Of a DNA stretch of 64,000 nt, positions 15,581 to 23,503 are shown one piece after another. The stretch lies in NCBI RefSeq assembly GCF_000425425.1, contig NZ_AUDK01000021.1, forward strand, positions 1-64,000, in the 5' to 3' direction. Position 1 is the first letter of the stretch; each line of letters starts with the position of its first letter. The notes beneath the pieces are model-generated. The model did not search any database, was not told the DNA's origin, and saw nothing but the letters and a program-made list of their open reading frames with translations. This stretch comes from Flavobacterium daejeonense DSM 17708 (GTDB lineage Bacteria; Bacteroidota; Bacteroidia; Flavobacteriales; Flavobacteriaceae). The position numbers and the translations under genes are program-made.

Positions 15581-17851
15581 ATGCAAATCGTTTCCGAAGC
15601 CGCTAAATATACTCTACAGTTCATCAATCAAACCCAGCGTTCGGTTTTTTTGACGGGTAAGGCAGGTACAGGTAAAACGACTTTGCTGCGTGAAATTATT
15701 GAAACCACTCATAAAAATACGGTGGTGGTGGCACCTACCGGAATTGCGGCGCTAAATGCCGGTGGTGTTACGATTCATTCGATGTTCCAATTGCCATTTA
15801 GCGGATTTATTCCTTCTCATACAGCCGAATCGCAATTTTCGGAAACGGTAAAATTTGAAACTAAAGAAAGTTTGCGTCGGCATTTTAAAATGAACGGACA
15901 AAAAAAAGCCGTGATTCGTAATATGGAATTGCTGGTGATTGACGAAGTGAGTATGCTGCGTGCCGACCTGCTCGATGCGATGGATTACATGATGCAAACG
16001 GTGCGGAAAAAAACGAGTCCTTTTGGAGGAGTTCAGGTCTTATTTATTGGCGATTTATTGCAATTGCCACCAGTTATCCGGGATGAAGAATGGCGTACTT
16101 TACGTAATTATTATAAAGGAAAATTCTTTTTTCATTCGCACGTTATTCAGCAAAATCCACCTTTGTATATCGAATTGTCTAAGATTTTCCGTCAAACAGA
16201 TTCGGATTTTATTTCTGTTTTAAATAATTTAAGAAATAATAAAATTACGCCAGAAGATATCCGGATTTTGAATCAGTATGTCAAACCTGATTTTGATTTG
16301 AAAGCCAATAAAGGTTACATCACTCTTACGACTCATAACGCTAAAGCTGATGCCATGAATGCACAGGCTCTGGAAGATTTGAAAGGCGAATTGATTACCT
16401 ATACTCCGGAAATTACCGGTGATTTTCCTGAAAAAATATATCCAATTGAATACAATTTGCAATTGAAAGTAGGCGCTCAGATTATGTTTGTCAAAAACGA
16501 TTTGAACTTTGAAAAAAATTATTTCAATGGTAAAATGGGGATTATCAAATCGCTTTCAAGTCAGGAAATTTTGGTGCATTTTCCGGAAGAAAACAAAACA
16601 ATTGAGGTGGAAAAATACGAATGGCAAAACATCCGCTACAAAGTAAATGCCCTGACTAAGGAAGTAGAAGAGGAGGTTTTGGGGACTTTTGTGCATTATC
16701 CGATAAAATTGGCCTGGGCGATTACCATTCATAAAAGTCAGGGACTGACCTTTGACAAAGCAGCGCTCGATGTTTCGCAGGTTTTTATGCCTGGGCAGGC
16801 GTATGTGGCTTTGTCGCGTTTACGTTCGTTAGAAGGCTTGATTTTGCTTTCTCCGTTGCGAATGAATGGGATTTCAAACGATCAGGATGTGATGGATTAT
16901 GCTCAAAACAAAGCTTCGGATGAAATTTTAAAGCAATCTTTGCATTTTGAAACCAAGAATTTTATTCATCAATATTTGGTGAATTGCTTCGATTGGAGCA
17001 ATTTAGCTCAGGAATGGCGCAATCATAAATTTAGTTATTCCGAGAAATCGGAAAGTTCCATAAAATCTAAAAATGCACTTTGGGCAGCCAAACAATTGGA
17101 GACTATGGAATTGCTTTTGGATCCTTCCAAAAAATTCATGCTGCAGTTGCATAAAATTTTTGCCAATGAAACGGTTGATTTAATTCATGTTTCTGAAAGA
17201 ATTCAGGCGGCTTTTGGCTATTTTTTCAAACCCATGGATGATTTGGTATTTGAAATTTTATGGAAAATCGAGGAAGTAAAACGGGCAAAAAAAGCCAAAG
17301 CCTATTTTGGAGAATTATCGGAACTGGAAGAATTGCAAACCAAAGCCGTTTTGCAATTAATGAAAGCCAAATTATTACTGGAAACGCTGCGAGCCGGTGA
17401 GCCTATTTCGAAAGAAAAACTCACTTCTGACGAAATCAAAAAATACCTTTCCATAAAAAAAGAAGCGATTCAAAAACAATTTAAAGAAACGCATGTGAAT
17501 CTGATTGAAGACGATGTCGATTTGGACCGTTATTCTTCCAAGAAAAAAGGATCAAAAGAACCCAAGAAATCAACCGTTGAGGAAACATTTGAGCTTTGGA
17601 TTGCTAAGAATTCTATTCAGGATATTGCCAATATTCGAAAATTAACCGTGCAAACTATCGAAGGTCATTTGGTTAAATTAATTCAGGGGAAAAGAATTTC
17701 TATTAGCGAAATTCTGCCTCAGGATACCATTGATGAATTAGCCGAAGCTTTTAAATTCTACAAAGAAGAATCGCTTACGCCAATGAAAGAGCAATTTGGT
17801 GACAAATACAGCTGGGAAGAATTGCGAATGTTCAAAGCGAGTTTGAATTGA
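15581..17851 (+). CDS. PIF1/RecD-like superfamily 1B DNA helicase with C-terminal extension
   Basis: 756 aa. Walker A is TGKAGTGKTTLL (residues 26-37), Walker B is LVIDEVSML (about 122-130), and the Q-loop is IGDLLQLPPV. The helicase motif V/VI region AITIHKSQGLTFDKAALD plus YVALSRLRSLEGL (about 385-425) is typical of PIF1. Beyond residue 470 the protein is helical and ends with a helix-turn-helix-like segment (EETFELWIAKNSIQDIANIRK), as in RQC/HTH_40 tails. It likely resolves DNA structures such as G-quadruplexes or forks; that role is an inference. It is a single gene. Confidence 0.88.
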   Translation: MQIVSEAAKYTLQFINQTQRSVFLTGKAGTGKTTLLREIIETTHKNTVVVAPTGIAALNAGGVTIHSMFQLPFSGFIPSHTAESQFSETVKFETKESLRRHFKMNGQKKAVIRNMELLVIDEVSMLRADLLDAMDYMMQTVRKKTSPFGGVQVLFIGDLLQLPPVIRDEEWRTLRNYYKGKFFFHSHVIQQNPPLYIELSKIFRQTDSDFISVLNNLRNNKITPEDIRILNQYVKPDFDLKANKGYITLTTHNAKADAMNAQALEDLKGELITYTPEITGDFPEKIYPIEYNLQLKVGAQIMFVKNDLNFEKNYFNGKMGIIKSLSSQEILVHFPEENKTIEVEKYEWQNIRYKVNALTKEVEEEVLGTFVHYPIKLAWAITIHKSQGLTFDKAALDVSQVFMPGQAYVALSRLRSLEGLILLSPLRMNGISNDQDVMDYAQNKASDEILKQSLHFETKNFIHQYLVNCFDWSNLAQEWRNHKFSYSEKSESSIKSKNALWAAKQLETMELLLDPSKKFMLQLHKIFANETVDLIHVSERIQAAFGYFFKPMDDLVFEILWKIEEVKRAKKAKAYFGELSELEELQTKAVLQLMKAKLLLETLRAGEPISKEKLTSDEIKKYLSIKKEAIQKQFKETHVNLIEDDVDLDRYSSKKKGSKEPKKSTVEETFELWIAKNSIQDIANIRKLTVQTIEGHLVKLIQGKRISISEILPQDTIDELAEAFKFYKEESLTPMKEQFGDKYSWEELRMFKASLN

Positions 17852-17879
17852 TTATGGATTAAATTTCAAAAAAATTTTT

Positions 17880-17947
17880 ACCGCAGATTCGCAGATTTTT
17901 AATTATTTAAGTGCTTAAATTTTAAAAATAATCTGCGAATTTGCGGT
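17880..17947. repeat. Inverted repeat of ACCGCAGATTCGCAGATT type
   Basis: ACCGCAGATTCGCAGATT (from 17880) is nearly complementary to AATCTGCGAATTTGCGGT (ending 17947). It lies between the helicase and trhO. A relative occurs at 28132-28169. Confidence 0.75.
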
Positions 17948-17976
17948 CATTTTAAATGCGTAAAAGCTTAATCAGC

Positions 17977-18003
17977 TTGGTTTATTTATTTTTCATACTT
18001 TTG
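17977..18003 (+). promoter_or_regulatory. Promoter of trhO
   Basis: TACTTTTG (17996-18003) is a perfect -7 box, 34 bases before the ATG. A TTG at 17977-17979 gives a 16-bp spacer, shorter than usual. Confidence 0.5.
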
Positions 18004-18037
18004 CAAAAAATTTTTCTAAACTTAAACTGTTTATAGC

Positions 18038-19402
18038 ATGCAACTGTACAACACCTTAAGCGCAGAAGAAAGAGCCGAATTGATTGATCAGGCTGGTCAA
18101 CAACGTTTGACGTTGTCTTTCTATGCGTATGCCAAAATTGAAGATCCCAAAAAATTTCGCGACGATTTATTTATTGCCTGGAATGCCTTAGATGCACTGG
18201 GTAGAATTTATGTTGCTCAGGAAGGAATTAATGCTCAAATGAGTGTTCCTGCCGAAAATTTTGAAGCTTTCAGAGAAACTTTGGAAGTGTATGATTTCAT
18301 GAAAGACATTCGTTTGAATGTGGCCGTGGAGCAGGACGATCATTCGTTTTTAAAATTGACCATCAAAGTGCGTCACAAGATTGTTGCTGACGGATTGAAC
18401 GACGATACTTTTGATGTAACCAACAAAGGGGTGCATTTGAGAGCAAAAGAATTCAACGAAATTCTCGAAGATCCAAATACGATTGTAGTAGATTTCAGAA
18501 ATCACTACGAGAGTGAAGTAGGGCATTTTAAAGGAGCGATTACTCCTGACGTAGAAACTTTTAGAGAAAGTTTGCCAATTATCAACGAACAACTTCAGGA
18601 TTTTAAAGAAGATAAAAATCTGGTAATGTATTGTACGGGCGGAATTCGTTGCGAGAAAGCCAGTGCTTATTTTAAACACCAAGGATTTAAGAATGTTTTC
18701 CAGTTAGAAGGTGGAATTATTAATTATGCCAAACAAATTGAAGAAGAAGGTTTGGAAAGCAAATTCATCGGAAAAAACTTTGTTTTTGATAACCGTTTAG
18801 GAGAAAGAATCACCGATGATATTATTTCGCAATGTCATCAATGTGGAAAACCTTGTGACAATCATACCAATTGCGCTAATGACGGCTGTCATTTATTGTT
18901 TATCCAATGTGATGATTGTAAGGCTGCCATGGAAAATTGTTGTTCTACAGAATGTCTGGAAATCACACATTTACCGTATGAAGAGCAGGTGAAATTAAGA
19001 AGCGGGAAACAAGTAGGAAACAAAGTGTTCCGAAAAGGAAAATCAGAAAGTTTAAAATTCAAACATTCCGGTGATTTACCAAATGCCGCTATAGGTACTG
19101 CTTCAAAAACGAATGATATTCGTCAAAAGATAAAAGTAAAAAAGATTTTGGTTGGAAAAGCAGAGCATTATTATGTAAAAGCTAGTATTGGATTGTTTAC
19201 TATTGAAAATCAGGAATTAAACTTAGGTGATAAAATCCTTATTTCAGGACCTACAACGGGAAATCAGGAATTGGTTTTAGAAAAGATGTTTGTAAACGGA
19301 TACGAAGGAACTCAGGCTGTAGCCGGAGATAAACTTACTTTTGCAGTGCCTTTCCGAATTCGTTTATCGGATAAATTATATAAGATTTTAGATCTAATCT
19401 AA
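18038..19402 (+). CDS. trhO: tRNA uridine(34) hydroxylase TrhO (rhodanese) with extra C-terminal domain
   Basis: Residues 1-320 match TrhO/YceA. There is an N-terminal acylphosphatase-like domain, a rhodanese domain with active loop CTGGIRC (catalytic Cys about 199), and a Cys-rich region [14 protein letters not shown]...CCSTECLE (about 266-310). TrhO makes 5-hydroxyuridine at wobble U34 of tRNA using O2. The usual protein is 310-350 aa; here about 95 residues follow (360-454). They have the strand pattern of an EF-Tu-domain-II-like barrel ([41 protein letters not shown]), similar to the tail of U32 peptidases such as TrhP. That similarity is my inference. A 29-bp palindrome spans the stop. 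Confidence 0.9.
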   Translation: MQLYNTLSAEERAELIDQAGQQRLTLSFYAYAKIEDPKKFRDDLFIAWNALDALGRIYVAQEGINAQMSVPAENFEAFRETLEVYDFMKDIRLNVAVEQDDHSFLKLTIKVRHKIVADGLNDDTFDVTNKGVHLRAKEFNEILEDPNTIVVDFRNHYESEVGHFKGAITPDVETFRESLPIINEQLQDFKEDKNLVMYCTGGIRCEKASAYFKHQGFKNVFQLEGGIINYAKQIEEEGLESKFIGKNFVFDNRLGERITDDIISQCHQCGKPCDNHTNCANDGCHLLFIQCDDCKAAMENCCSTECLEITHLPYEEQVKLRSGKQVGNKVFRKGKSESLKFKHSGDLPNAAIGTASKTNDIRQKIKVKKILVGKAEHYYVKASIGLFTIENQELNLGDKILISGPTTGNQELVLEKMFVNGYEGTQAVAGDKLTFAVPFRIRLSDKLYKILDLI

Positions 19403-19409
19403 AATCTTA
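19381..19409. repeat. Perfect 13-bp-arm palindrome across the trhO stop codon
   Basis: TAAGATTTTAGAT (19381-19393) and its exact complement ATCTAAAATCTTA (19397-19409) are separated by CTA. The stop TAA lies at 19400-19402, in the 3' arm. The hairpin would sit on the terminating ribosome site and precedes the true terminator by 9 bases. Confidence 0.8.
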
Positions 19410-19417
19410 AATTTCGC

Positions 19418-19508
19418 AAAAGCTGTTTCAAAATTATTTTAGAACAGCTTTTTTTATAAAAAATTAAGCTTCAGGAGGATTCTTAAGTTTGTAACTTACA
19501 ATTAAAAA
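19418..19508. repeat. Direct repeat A (terminator plus decayed promoter)
   Basis: This copy contains the trhO terminator (AAAAGCTGTTTC with a near-complement around 19440, then T7). It continues through TATAAAAAATTAAGCTT to GTAACTTACAATTAAAAA. Copy B at 21558-21649 is homologous along its length. In copy A the TTG box (19489-19491) remains, but the -7 position reads TGCATTTT, which is not a working box, and no plus-strand gene follows. Confidence 0.75.
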
Positions 19509-19529
19509 GATGCATTTTAGAAACGAAAA

Positions 19530-19910
19530 TTAATTCTTAATTAATTTGAATTTTACTGGTTGAAAAAATAGTTGCGAGTCTTTCTCAAAATAAATTCCGT
19601 TTTCTTTTTCCTCTAATTTTACTTGGTAGTTATGAATTAAAGCGGTTTGTGCAATCACATTTACCTGGTAAGTATTACCCATTTTGTTTTCAATTGAGAT
19701 ATTTTGAACAATTCCATTAATCACAATTGATTTTGGAATTATGACGGTGTTATTTAGTTCAAAATTAACTACATATCCTTTTTCACTGTTTCTGTTATAG
19801 CTTTGATAGGTTTGGTTTTTAATGTCTAAAAGCTGCTTGGAACAGGATGACAGAAAGAAACATCCGAATGAAAGTAAAATATAGATGGTTTTTGATGTAA
19901 TATTTTTCAT
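19530..19910 (-). CDS. Small lipoprotein of unknown function
   Basis: 126 aa with a signal peptide and lipobox FLSSC (Cys about 23). The mature part is rich in N, I, V and Q with a beta-strand pattern and no recognisable domain. It is divergent from the S41 peptidase gene (53-bp gap), and the two together are enclosed by direct repeats A and B, so they may have arrived as one module. I do not recognise the family. Confidence 0.55.
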   Translation of the reverse strand: MKNITSKTIYILLSFGCFFLSSCSKQLLDIKNQTYQSYNRNSEKGYVVNFELNNTVIIPKSIVINGIVQNISIENKMGNTYQVNVIAQTALIHNYQVKLEEKENGIYFEKDSQLFFQPVKFKLIKN

Positions 19911-19963
19911 AATTTTAGAGTTTTTTTAATAGCTACAAATCTAATTTAAACAATTGAATTATA

Positions 19964-21454
19964 ATGAAATTAAAATATGTCCTTTTAACATTGCTTGTGG
20001 GATTGGTTTTTACTTCTTGCAGTAAGGATTCTGATTCGGATGCAACCAAAAATGCTGAACCCGACGAAATTAATGACTTTGTTTGGAAAGCAATGAATTC
20101 ATGGTATTATTGGCAACCCAAAGTTGCTAATTTATCCGATAGCAAAATAGCTTCTATCAATAACTATGCTAATTTTATTAATGGAAAAACCCCCGATGCG
20201 CTTTTTTATTCGCTCCTTTATCAAAGAGGAACTGTGGATAGATTTTCCTGGATTGAAAACAGTAATGAAGTGGTGTATGCCTCAAAAATTGCCGAAGTTA
20301 AAAAAAGTAGTGGTTTTAGTTATGGTCTTTATCCTAAAGATTTGAATAATGTAAATTTGGTAGCCTTGATAAATTATGTTGTACCAGATTCACCTGCGGC
20401 TTTAGCAGGATTGAAAAGAGGTGACGTTATTACAAAAATAAATGGTAAACAACTTACTTCAAACAATTATGATCAGTTAGAGGATACACAAGTGACCTTT
20501 ACTTTGGCTGCAAGTGTTGGGTTTGTAAGTACAGGTTTGGTAACTACTGACAAAGCAGGAACTGTAAATGTAACCCAAGCCGACATTGATGAAAACCCGG
20601 TTGCTTATTACGAAAAGAAAGTATATGGCAGCAAAAACATTGGGTATTTGGTGTATAATAGTTTCAAATCAGATTATAATGATGAACTTAATGCTGCTTT
20701 CGCCAAAATGCAATCGGATGGAATTAATGAATTGGTTTTAGATTTAAGATACAATGGTGGCGGATCATTAGAAACTGCTGTTGCTCTGGCGCAAATGATT
20801 AACGGAAGTTTTACCAATAAGCCTTATATTTATTTAGATTTCAATGATAAACACAATAGCGAAGATGGTTTTGAATACCTTTCAGACAAAGTTAGGATTT
20901 TTAACTTGGTTGATAACGAACCCACTTTTGAGAGAGAAGAAAGTATAAATAGCCTTTCTTTGACAAAAATCTATGTTTTAGTTAGTTTTGAAACGGCTTC
21001 TGCCAGTGAACTCACTATTCAATGTTTAAAAAAATACATTGACGTGGTTACGATAGGCGATGAAACAGTAGGTAAATTTGTAGGATCTATCACTCTATAT
21101 GATAGTCCTGAATATGATTATACTTCATATACTAACAGAAGCACCAAACACAAATGGCAATTGCAACCCATTACTTTTTCCTATTACAACAAAGACAAAG
21201 ACGTAAATCCAACTAAAATTACACCGAATCATGATATTAATCCATATTTAGTTTTTAATAATCTAGTTGAATTTGGAAACGTAAAAGACCCATATTTAAA
21301 AAAGGCTCTTGAACTAATTACCGGGCAAACTTTGTCCTCTAAAACTCAAAGCGCTGAAAGAATATCTTTTAGAAATAATAATCTTGCGGCATTCAACCCT
21401 ACAAATGCTGCCAAAGGATTGTATATTGAAGATTTTAAAAATTTAAAAAAATAA
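19964..21454 (+). CDS. S41-family (C-terminal processing type) peptidase lipoprotein
   Basis: 496 aa. The lipobox is VFTSC (Cys 19). A short helical N-domain (DEINDFVWKAMNSWYYW) precedes a PDZ-like segment with SPAALAGLKRGDVITKING (about 144-162). The S41 catalytic domain follows: GYLVYNSF, ELVLDLRYNGGG (about 255-266), the Ser region SFETASASELT (about 343-353), and the Lys in ETVGKFVG (about 371). Both catalytic Ser and Lys are present, so an active serine protease on the periplasmic or outer-membrane surface is expected. It probably degrades or processes secreted proteins. The ATG follows 53 bp after the divergent lipoprotein start. Confidence 0.88.
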   Translation: MKLKYVLLTLLVGLVFTSCSKDSDSDATKNAEPDEINDFVWKAMNSWYYWQPKVANLSDSKIASINNYANFINGKTPDALFYSLLYQRGTVDRFSWIENSNEVVYASKIAEVKKSSGFSYGLYPKDLNNVNLVALINYVVPDSPAALAGLKRGDVITKINGKQLTSNNYDQLEDTQVTFTLAASVGFVSTGLVTTDKAGTVNVTQADIDENPVAYYEKKVYGSKNIGYLVYNSFKSDYNDELNAAFAKMQSDGINELVLDLRYNGGGSLETAVALAQMINGSFTNKPYIYLDFNDKHNSEDGFEYLSDKVRIFNLVDNEPTFEREESINSLSLTKIYVLVSFETASASELTIQCLKKYIDVVTIGDETVGKFVGSITLYDSPEYDYTSYTNRSTKHKWQLQPITFSYYNKDKDVNPTKITPNHDINPYLVFNNLVEFGNVKDPYLKKALELITGQTLSSKTQSAERISFRNNNLAAFNPTNAAKGLYIEDFKNLKK

Positions 21455-21557
21455 GAATTAGTATAACTAAGACGAAAGTTTAGAATTGGCTGTAAAAGGC
21501 TATTCTGTAAAAATAATTTCGGTGAAAGAAATATAAAATATTGGTTCATAAAACTTT

Positions 21558-21592
21558 AAAAGCCTGTTTCAAAATATTTGAAACAGGCTTTT
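21558..21592 (+). terminator. Strong terminator after the S41 gene
   Basis: AAAAGCCTGTTTCAAA (21558-21573) is the exact complement of TTTGAAACAGGCTTTT (21577-21592), with a 3-base loop and a following T-run. It is 104 bp after the stop, because it belongs to direct repeat B. Confidence 0.9.
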
Positions 21593-21649
21593 TTTATAAA
21601 AAAATTAAGCTTTTGCAAAACGCTTAATTTTGCAACTTACGATTAAAAA
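21558..21649. repeat. Direct repeat B (terminator plus active promoter region)
   Basis: Homologous to copy A at 19418-19508: the same terminator framework, the shared TTTTTTTATAAAAAA and TTAAGCTT blocks, and CTTAA.TTTG.AACTTAC.ATTAAAAA with few mismatches. It ends 4 bases before the ricT -7 box, so it carries the ricT -33 element. Confidence 0.75.
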
Positions 21650-21661
21650 ATACTATCTTTA
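21630..21661 (+). promoter_or_regulatory. Promoter of the ricT-gldH operon
   Basis: TTG (21630-21632), a 21-bp spacer and TATCTTTA (21654-21661) form a near-consensus promoter about 57 bases before the ricT ATG. Confidence 0.6.
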
Positions 21662-21718
21662 CCGATTAAACGTTTTAAGAACTTAAGTTGTGCCGGTCAC
21701 AACACTACATATAAAATT

Positions 21719-23020
21719 ATGGCATGTGCAAGTTGTTCAACCGCTGATGGTGGTGCACCAAAGGGTTGTAAAAATAACGGGACTTGCGGCACCGATAGCT
21801 GCAATAAATTAACGGTTTTCGACTGGCTTTCTAATATGAGTCTGCCTAATGGCGAAGCGCCATTTAACTGTGTTGAAGTCCGTTTTAAAAATGGAAGAAA
21901 AGAGTTTTACCGCAATACCGAAAAATTAACTTTGAGTATAGGAGATATTGTGGCTACGGTAGCTTCACCGGGTCATGACATCGGAATTGTTACGCTTACC
22001 GGTGAACTGGTTCGTATCCAAATGAAGAAAAAAGGCATCAATCCGGATGCTACGGATATTCCAAAAATTTACCGAAAAGCTTCTCAAAAAGACATCGATA
22101 TCTGGACGGCTTCCCGAAATAAGGAAGAACCAATGAAAGTACGTGCGCGTGAATTGGCAATTATTCAAAAACTGGAAATGAAAATTTCTGATATTGAATT
22201 TCAGGGCGATGGATCGAAAGCAACTTTCTATTATACGGCTAATGACCGTGTGGATTTCCGTCAGTTAATTAAAGATTTTGCTAAAGAATTCAGCACCCGA
22301 ATCGAGATGAAACAGGTCGGTTTTCGTCAGGAAGCGGCCCGTTTGGGAGGAATTGGTTCCTGCGGAAGAGAGTTGTGTTGTTCAACCTGGTTAACTGATT
22401 TTAGAAGTGTGAATACTTCGGCAGCACGTTACCAACAATTGTCGTTGAATCCGCAAAAATTAGCGGGACAATGTGGAAAATTGAAATGCTGTCTGAATTA
22501 TGAATTAGACACTTACATGGACGCTTTAAAAGGCTTTCCGGAATTTGAAACTAAATTAATCACCGAAAAAGGAGATGCGGTTTGTCAAAAACAAGATATT
22601 TTTAAAGGCTTAATGTGGTTTGCTTATACCAATAATTTTGCTAACTGGCACGTTTTAAAAGTAGATAAGGTTAAAGAAATCATTGCCGAAAACAAGTTAA
22701 AAAAGAAAGTAGCTTCTTTAGAGGATTTTGCTATGGAAGTGACTCAGGAAGTTGAAAAAGACTTTAATAATACGGTAGGTCAGGAAAGTTTAACCCGTTT
22801 TGACCAACCTAAAAGAAACAAAAGAAACCATAAAAAGATTAAAAGACCTGCTGAAAACGCCGCTGCTGCAGCTCCAAATGCTAATGCTAAAAAAGGAGCT
22901 AATAACAAATCAGGAAACAAAGGAAATCAGGCATCTCAGGCTACAGCCGGACAACCAAAACCTGCCGGAGAAAAAAAGTTTAAAGGACCTGGAAAACCGT
23001 CAACGAATAAAAAAAAATGA
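21719..23020 (+). CDS. ricT: RicT/YaaT-like PSP1-domain protein
   Basis: 433 aa. The N-terminus is Cys-rich (CASCS, CKNNGTCGTDSC). The PSP1 domain covers about 50-280, with the family block GGIGSCGRELCCSTWL (about 210-225) and LAGQCGKLKCCLNYE (about 247-261). In Bacillus, RicT with RicA and RicF forms an Fe-S complex that affects RNase Y-dependent mRNA maturation; the Bacteroidota role is less clear. The last 90 residues are K/N/A-rich and disordered. It overlaps gldH by 4 nt (ATGA), so the two are translationally coupled. Confidence 0.85.
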   Translation: MACASCSTADGGAPKGCKNNGTCGTDSCNKLTVFDWLSNMSLPNGEAPFNCVEVRFKNGRKEFYRNTEKLTLSIGDIVATVASPGHDIGIVTLTGELVRIQMKKKGINPDATDIPKIYRKASQKDIDIWTASRNKEEPMKVRARELAIIQKLEMKISDIEFQGDGSKATFYYTANDRVDFRQLIKDFAKEFSTRIEMKQVGFRQEAARLGGIGSCGRELCCSTWLTDFRSVNTSAARYQQLSLNPQKLAGQCGKLKCCLNYELDTYMDALKGFPEFETKLITEKGDAVCQKQDIFKGLMWFAYTNNFANWHVLKVDKVKEIIAENKLKKKVASLEDFAMEVTQEVEKDFNNTVGQESLTRFDQPKRNKRNHKKIKRPAENAAAAAPNANAKKGANNKSGNKGNQASQATAGQPKPAGEKKFKGPGKPSTNKKK

Positions 23021-23496
23021 GGCTAAAAAATAGCATTTTAATACTTTTAGTAAGTGTGCTCTTTTTTTCTTGTGATAAAAAAAGGGTTTTTGATGAATAT
23101 AAATCTGTGGGCAGTGCCTGGCACAAAGACAGCGTGGTTTCTTTCAATTTACCTGAATTGGATTCGACTAAAAAATATGATCTTTTTATAAACATCAGGG
23201 ACAATAACAATTATCCGTTTAACAATCTTTTCTTGATTGTAACGTTAGAAAAACCTAATGGTTACACTAAAGTAGATACTTTAGAATACCAAATGGCAGC
23301 TCCCGACGGAACTTTGTTGGGGAATGGATTTACTGATATCAAAGAGAGTAAATTGTATTACAAAGAGAATGTAAAGTTTAGAGGAAAATACAAACTCAAT
23401 ATCAAACAGGCTGTCAGAGAAAGCGGAAAAGTTCCCGGTGTAACAGCCCTTGAAGGCATTACAGAAGTAGGTTTAAGAATTGAAAAAAAAGAATAA
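23017..23496 (+). CDS. gldH: Gliding motility lipoprotein GldH
   Basis: 159 aa with signal peptide and lipobox LFFSC (Cys about 19). The body has the GldH pattern: DKKRVFDEYKSVGSAWHKD, YDLFINIRDNNNYPFNNLFL and GKYKLNIKQAVRE. GldH is needed for gliding and type IX secretion in Flavobacterium johnsoniae. It starts inside the ricT stop and is followed after 7 bp by a class A PBP gene, suggesting one operon linking RNA regulation, gliding and cell wall genes. Confidence 0.92.
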   Translation: MRLKNSILILLVSVLFFSCDKKRVFDEYKSVGSAWHKDSVVSFNLPELDSTKKYDLFINIRDNNNYPFNNLFLIVTLEKPNGYTKVDTLEYQMAAPDGTLLGNGFTDIKESKLYYKENVKFRGKYKLNIKQAVRESGKVPGVTALEGITEVGLRIEKKE

Positions 23497-23503
23497 ATAG
23501 TTT

